Shown: positions 13,685 to 14,079 of the stretch, one piece after another
Layout: the number at the start of each line of letters is the position of its first letter
Numbering within the stretch: the first letter of the stretch is position 1
DNA from: Microbacterium sp.
Lineage (GTDB): Bacteria > Actinomycetota > Actinomycetes > Actinomycetales > Microbacteriaceae
Direction of reading: 5' to 3'
Length of the DNA stretch: 14,079 nt
Assembly (NCBI GenBank): GCA_029267645.1
Contig: JAJUIM010000022.1
Location: 1-14,079 of the forward strand
Translations under genes and position numbers: made by a program
Notes under the pieces: model-generated
The model's input: only the letters and a program-made list of their open reading frames with translations
Told to the model about the DNA's origin: nothing
The model's database searches: none

Positions 13685-14079
13685 ATGAGCCAGGCGTCTT
13701 CTGCCACCACCACGTCCCCCGCATCCCCGCCAGGCGCGATCGACCGGTTCTTCAAGATCACGGAGCGCGGCTCCACGATCGGCACCGAGATCCGCGGCGG
13801 CCTCGTGACCTTCCTCGCGATGTCGTACATCCTCGTGCTGAACCCGCTGATCCTCGGCACGACGCTCGACGGCACCGGCCAGGTGCTCGGCGGCGGCACC
13901 GACGTCACGCAGCCGAACCTCTCGATGATCGCCTCGGCGACGGCGCTCATCGCGGGCGTCATGTCGATCCTCATGGGCGCGATCGCGAACTACCCGCTCG
14001 CGCTCGCCGCGGGTCTCGGCCTGAACGCCGTCGTCGCCTTCTCCGTCGCGGGGATCCCGAACGTCACGTGGGCCGACGC
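13685..14079 (+). CDS. NCS2 family (AzgA-like) purine permease (partial, C-terminus outside window)
   Basis: The 131 visible residues begin with a polar tail (1-17), then the AzgA-type signature IDRFFKITERGSTIGTEIRGG (19-39 region) running into a first membrane segment LVTFLAMSYILVLNPLIL (40-57). A second segment lies at about 80-102 and a third at 104-122 containing AAGLGLNAVVAF. This N-terminus is typical of proton-coupled adenine/guanine/hypoxanthine permeases of the COG2252 group rather than the urate/xanthine UraA-like group. The start at 13685 has only a weak GGGA-like site, and no clear -10 was found. Proximity to the catabolic operons suggests it imports purine bases for them, although two unrelated genes intervene. 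Confidence 0.92.
   Translation, partial: MSQASSATTTSPASPPGAIDRFFKITERGSTIGTEIRGGLVTFLAMSYILVLNPLILGTTLDGTGQVLGGGTDVTQPNLSMIASATALIAGVMSILMGAIANYPLALAAGLGLNAVVAFSVAGIPNVTWAD

Larger units (their letters stand above)
153..14057. other. Dispersed over-represented palindrome GGATCC
   Basis: About 37 copies of GGATCC were counted by eye between these positions, spread over all genes on both strands. It occurs in all three codon phases, for example AGG-ATC-C at 6020 and GGA-TCC at 7220 within allB, and G-GAT-CC at 7554 in the amidohydrolase gene. Base composition alone would give roughly five. Confidence 0.7.

Overview
This 14 kb window comes from a high-GC actinobacterium (about three quarters G+C by eye, strong C/G third-position bias, TANNNT-type -10 boxes set up for leaderless transcripts). 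A Microbacteriaceae-like host is a reasonable guess from overall style, but no marker gene proves it. No rRNA, tRNA, CRISPR array, transposase or phage gene was seen.

The core (1-12195) is a purine-catabolism island of two divergent operons that share a 126-bp control region at 5795-5920. The leftward operon carries the upper pathway: OHCU decarboxylase (uraD), 5-hydroxyisourate hydrolase (uraH), uricase (pucL), the FAD subunit of xanthine dehydrogenase, a xanthine dehydrogenase polypeptide with the 2Fe-2S and molybdenum domains fused, and the maturation factor xdhC, which runs off the left edge. Together these take hypoxanthine/xanthine through urate to S-allantoin. The rightward operon carries the lower pathway: allantoinase (allB), an acetamidase/formamidase-family protein, an amidase-signature hydrolase, a ureidoglycine-glyoxylate aminotransferase-like enzyme (pucG) and allantoate amidohydrolase (allC). 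Seven of the nine gene junctions in the two operons are 4-base ATGA overlaps, which suggests tight translational coupling.

No ureidoglycine aminohydrolase, ureidoglycolate lyase or oxamate carbamoyltransferase is present in the window. PucG makes oxalurate, so the two unassigned hydrolases just upstream of it are good candidates for breaking down oxalurate and then oxamate. This is the main functional hypothesis of the window.

The control region has mirror-image leaderless promoters (TAGCGT or TACCGT, exactly 7 nt before each start codon), a perfect 10-bp inverted repeat and a 12-bp-period direct repeat.

Right of the island are a PEBP (YbhB/YbcL)-family gene behind a perfect 19-bp inverted repeat with a promoter-like hexamer in its loop, a bidirectional terminator, a convergent SDR oxidoreductase, and the start of an NCS2/AzgA-type purine permease that leaves the window at the right edge. 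The permease may supply the pathway with substrate. The palindrome GGATCC is strikingly over-represented throughout (about 37 copies counted by eye), in all reading frames.
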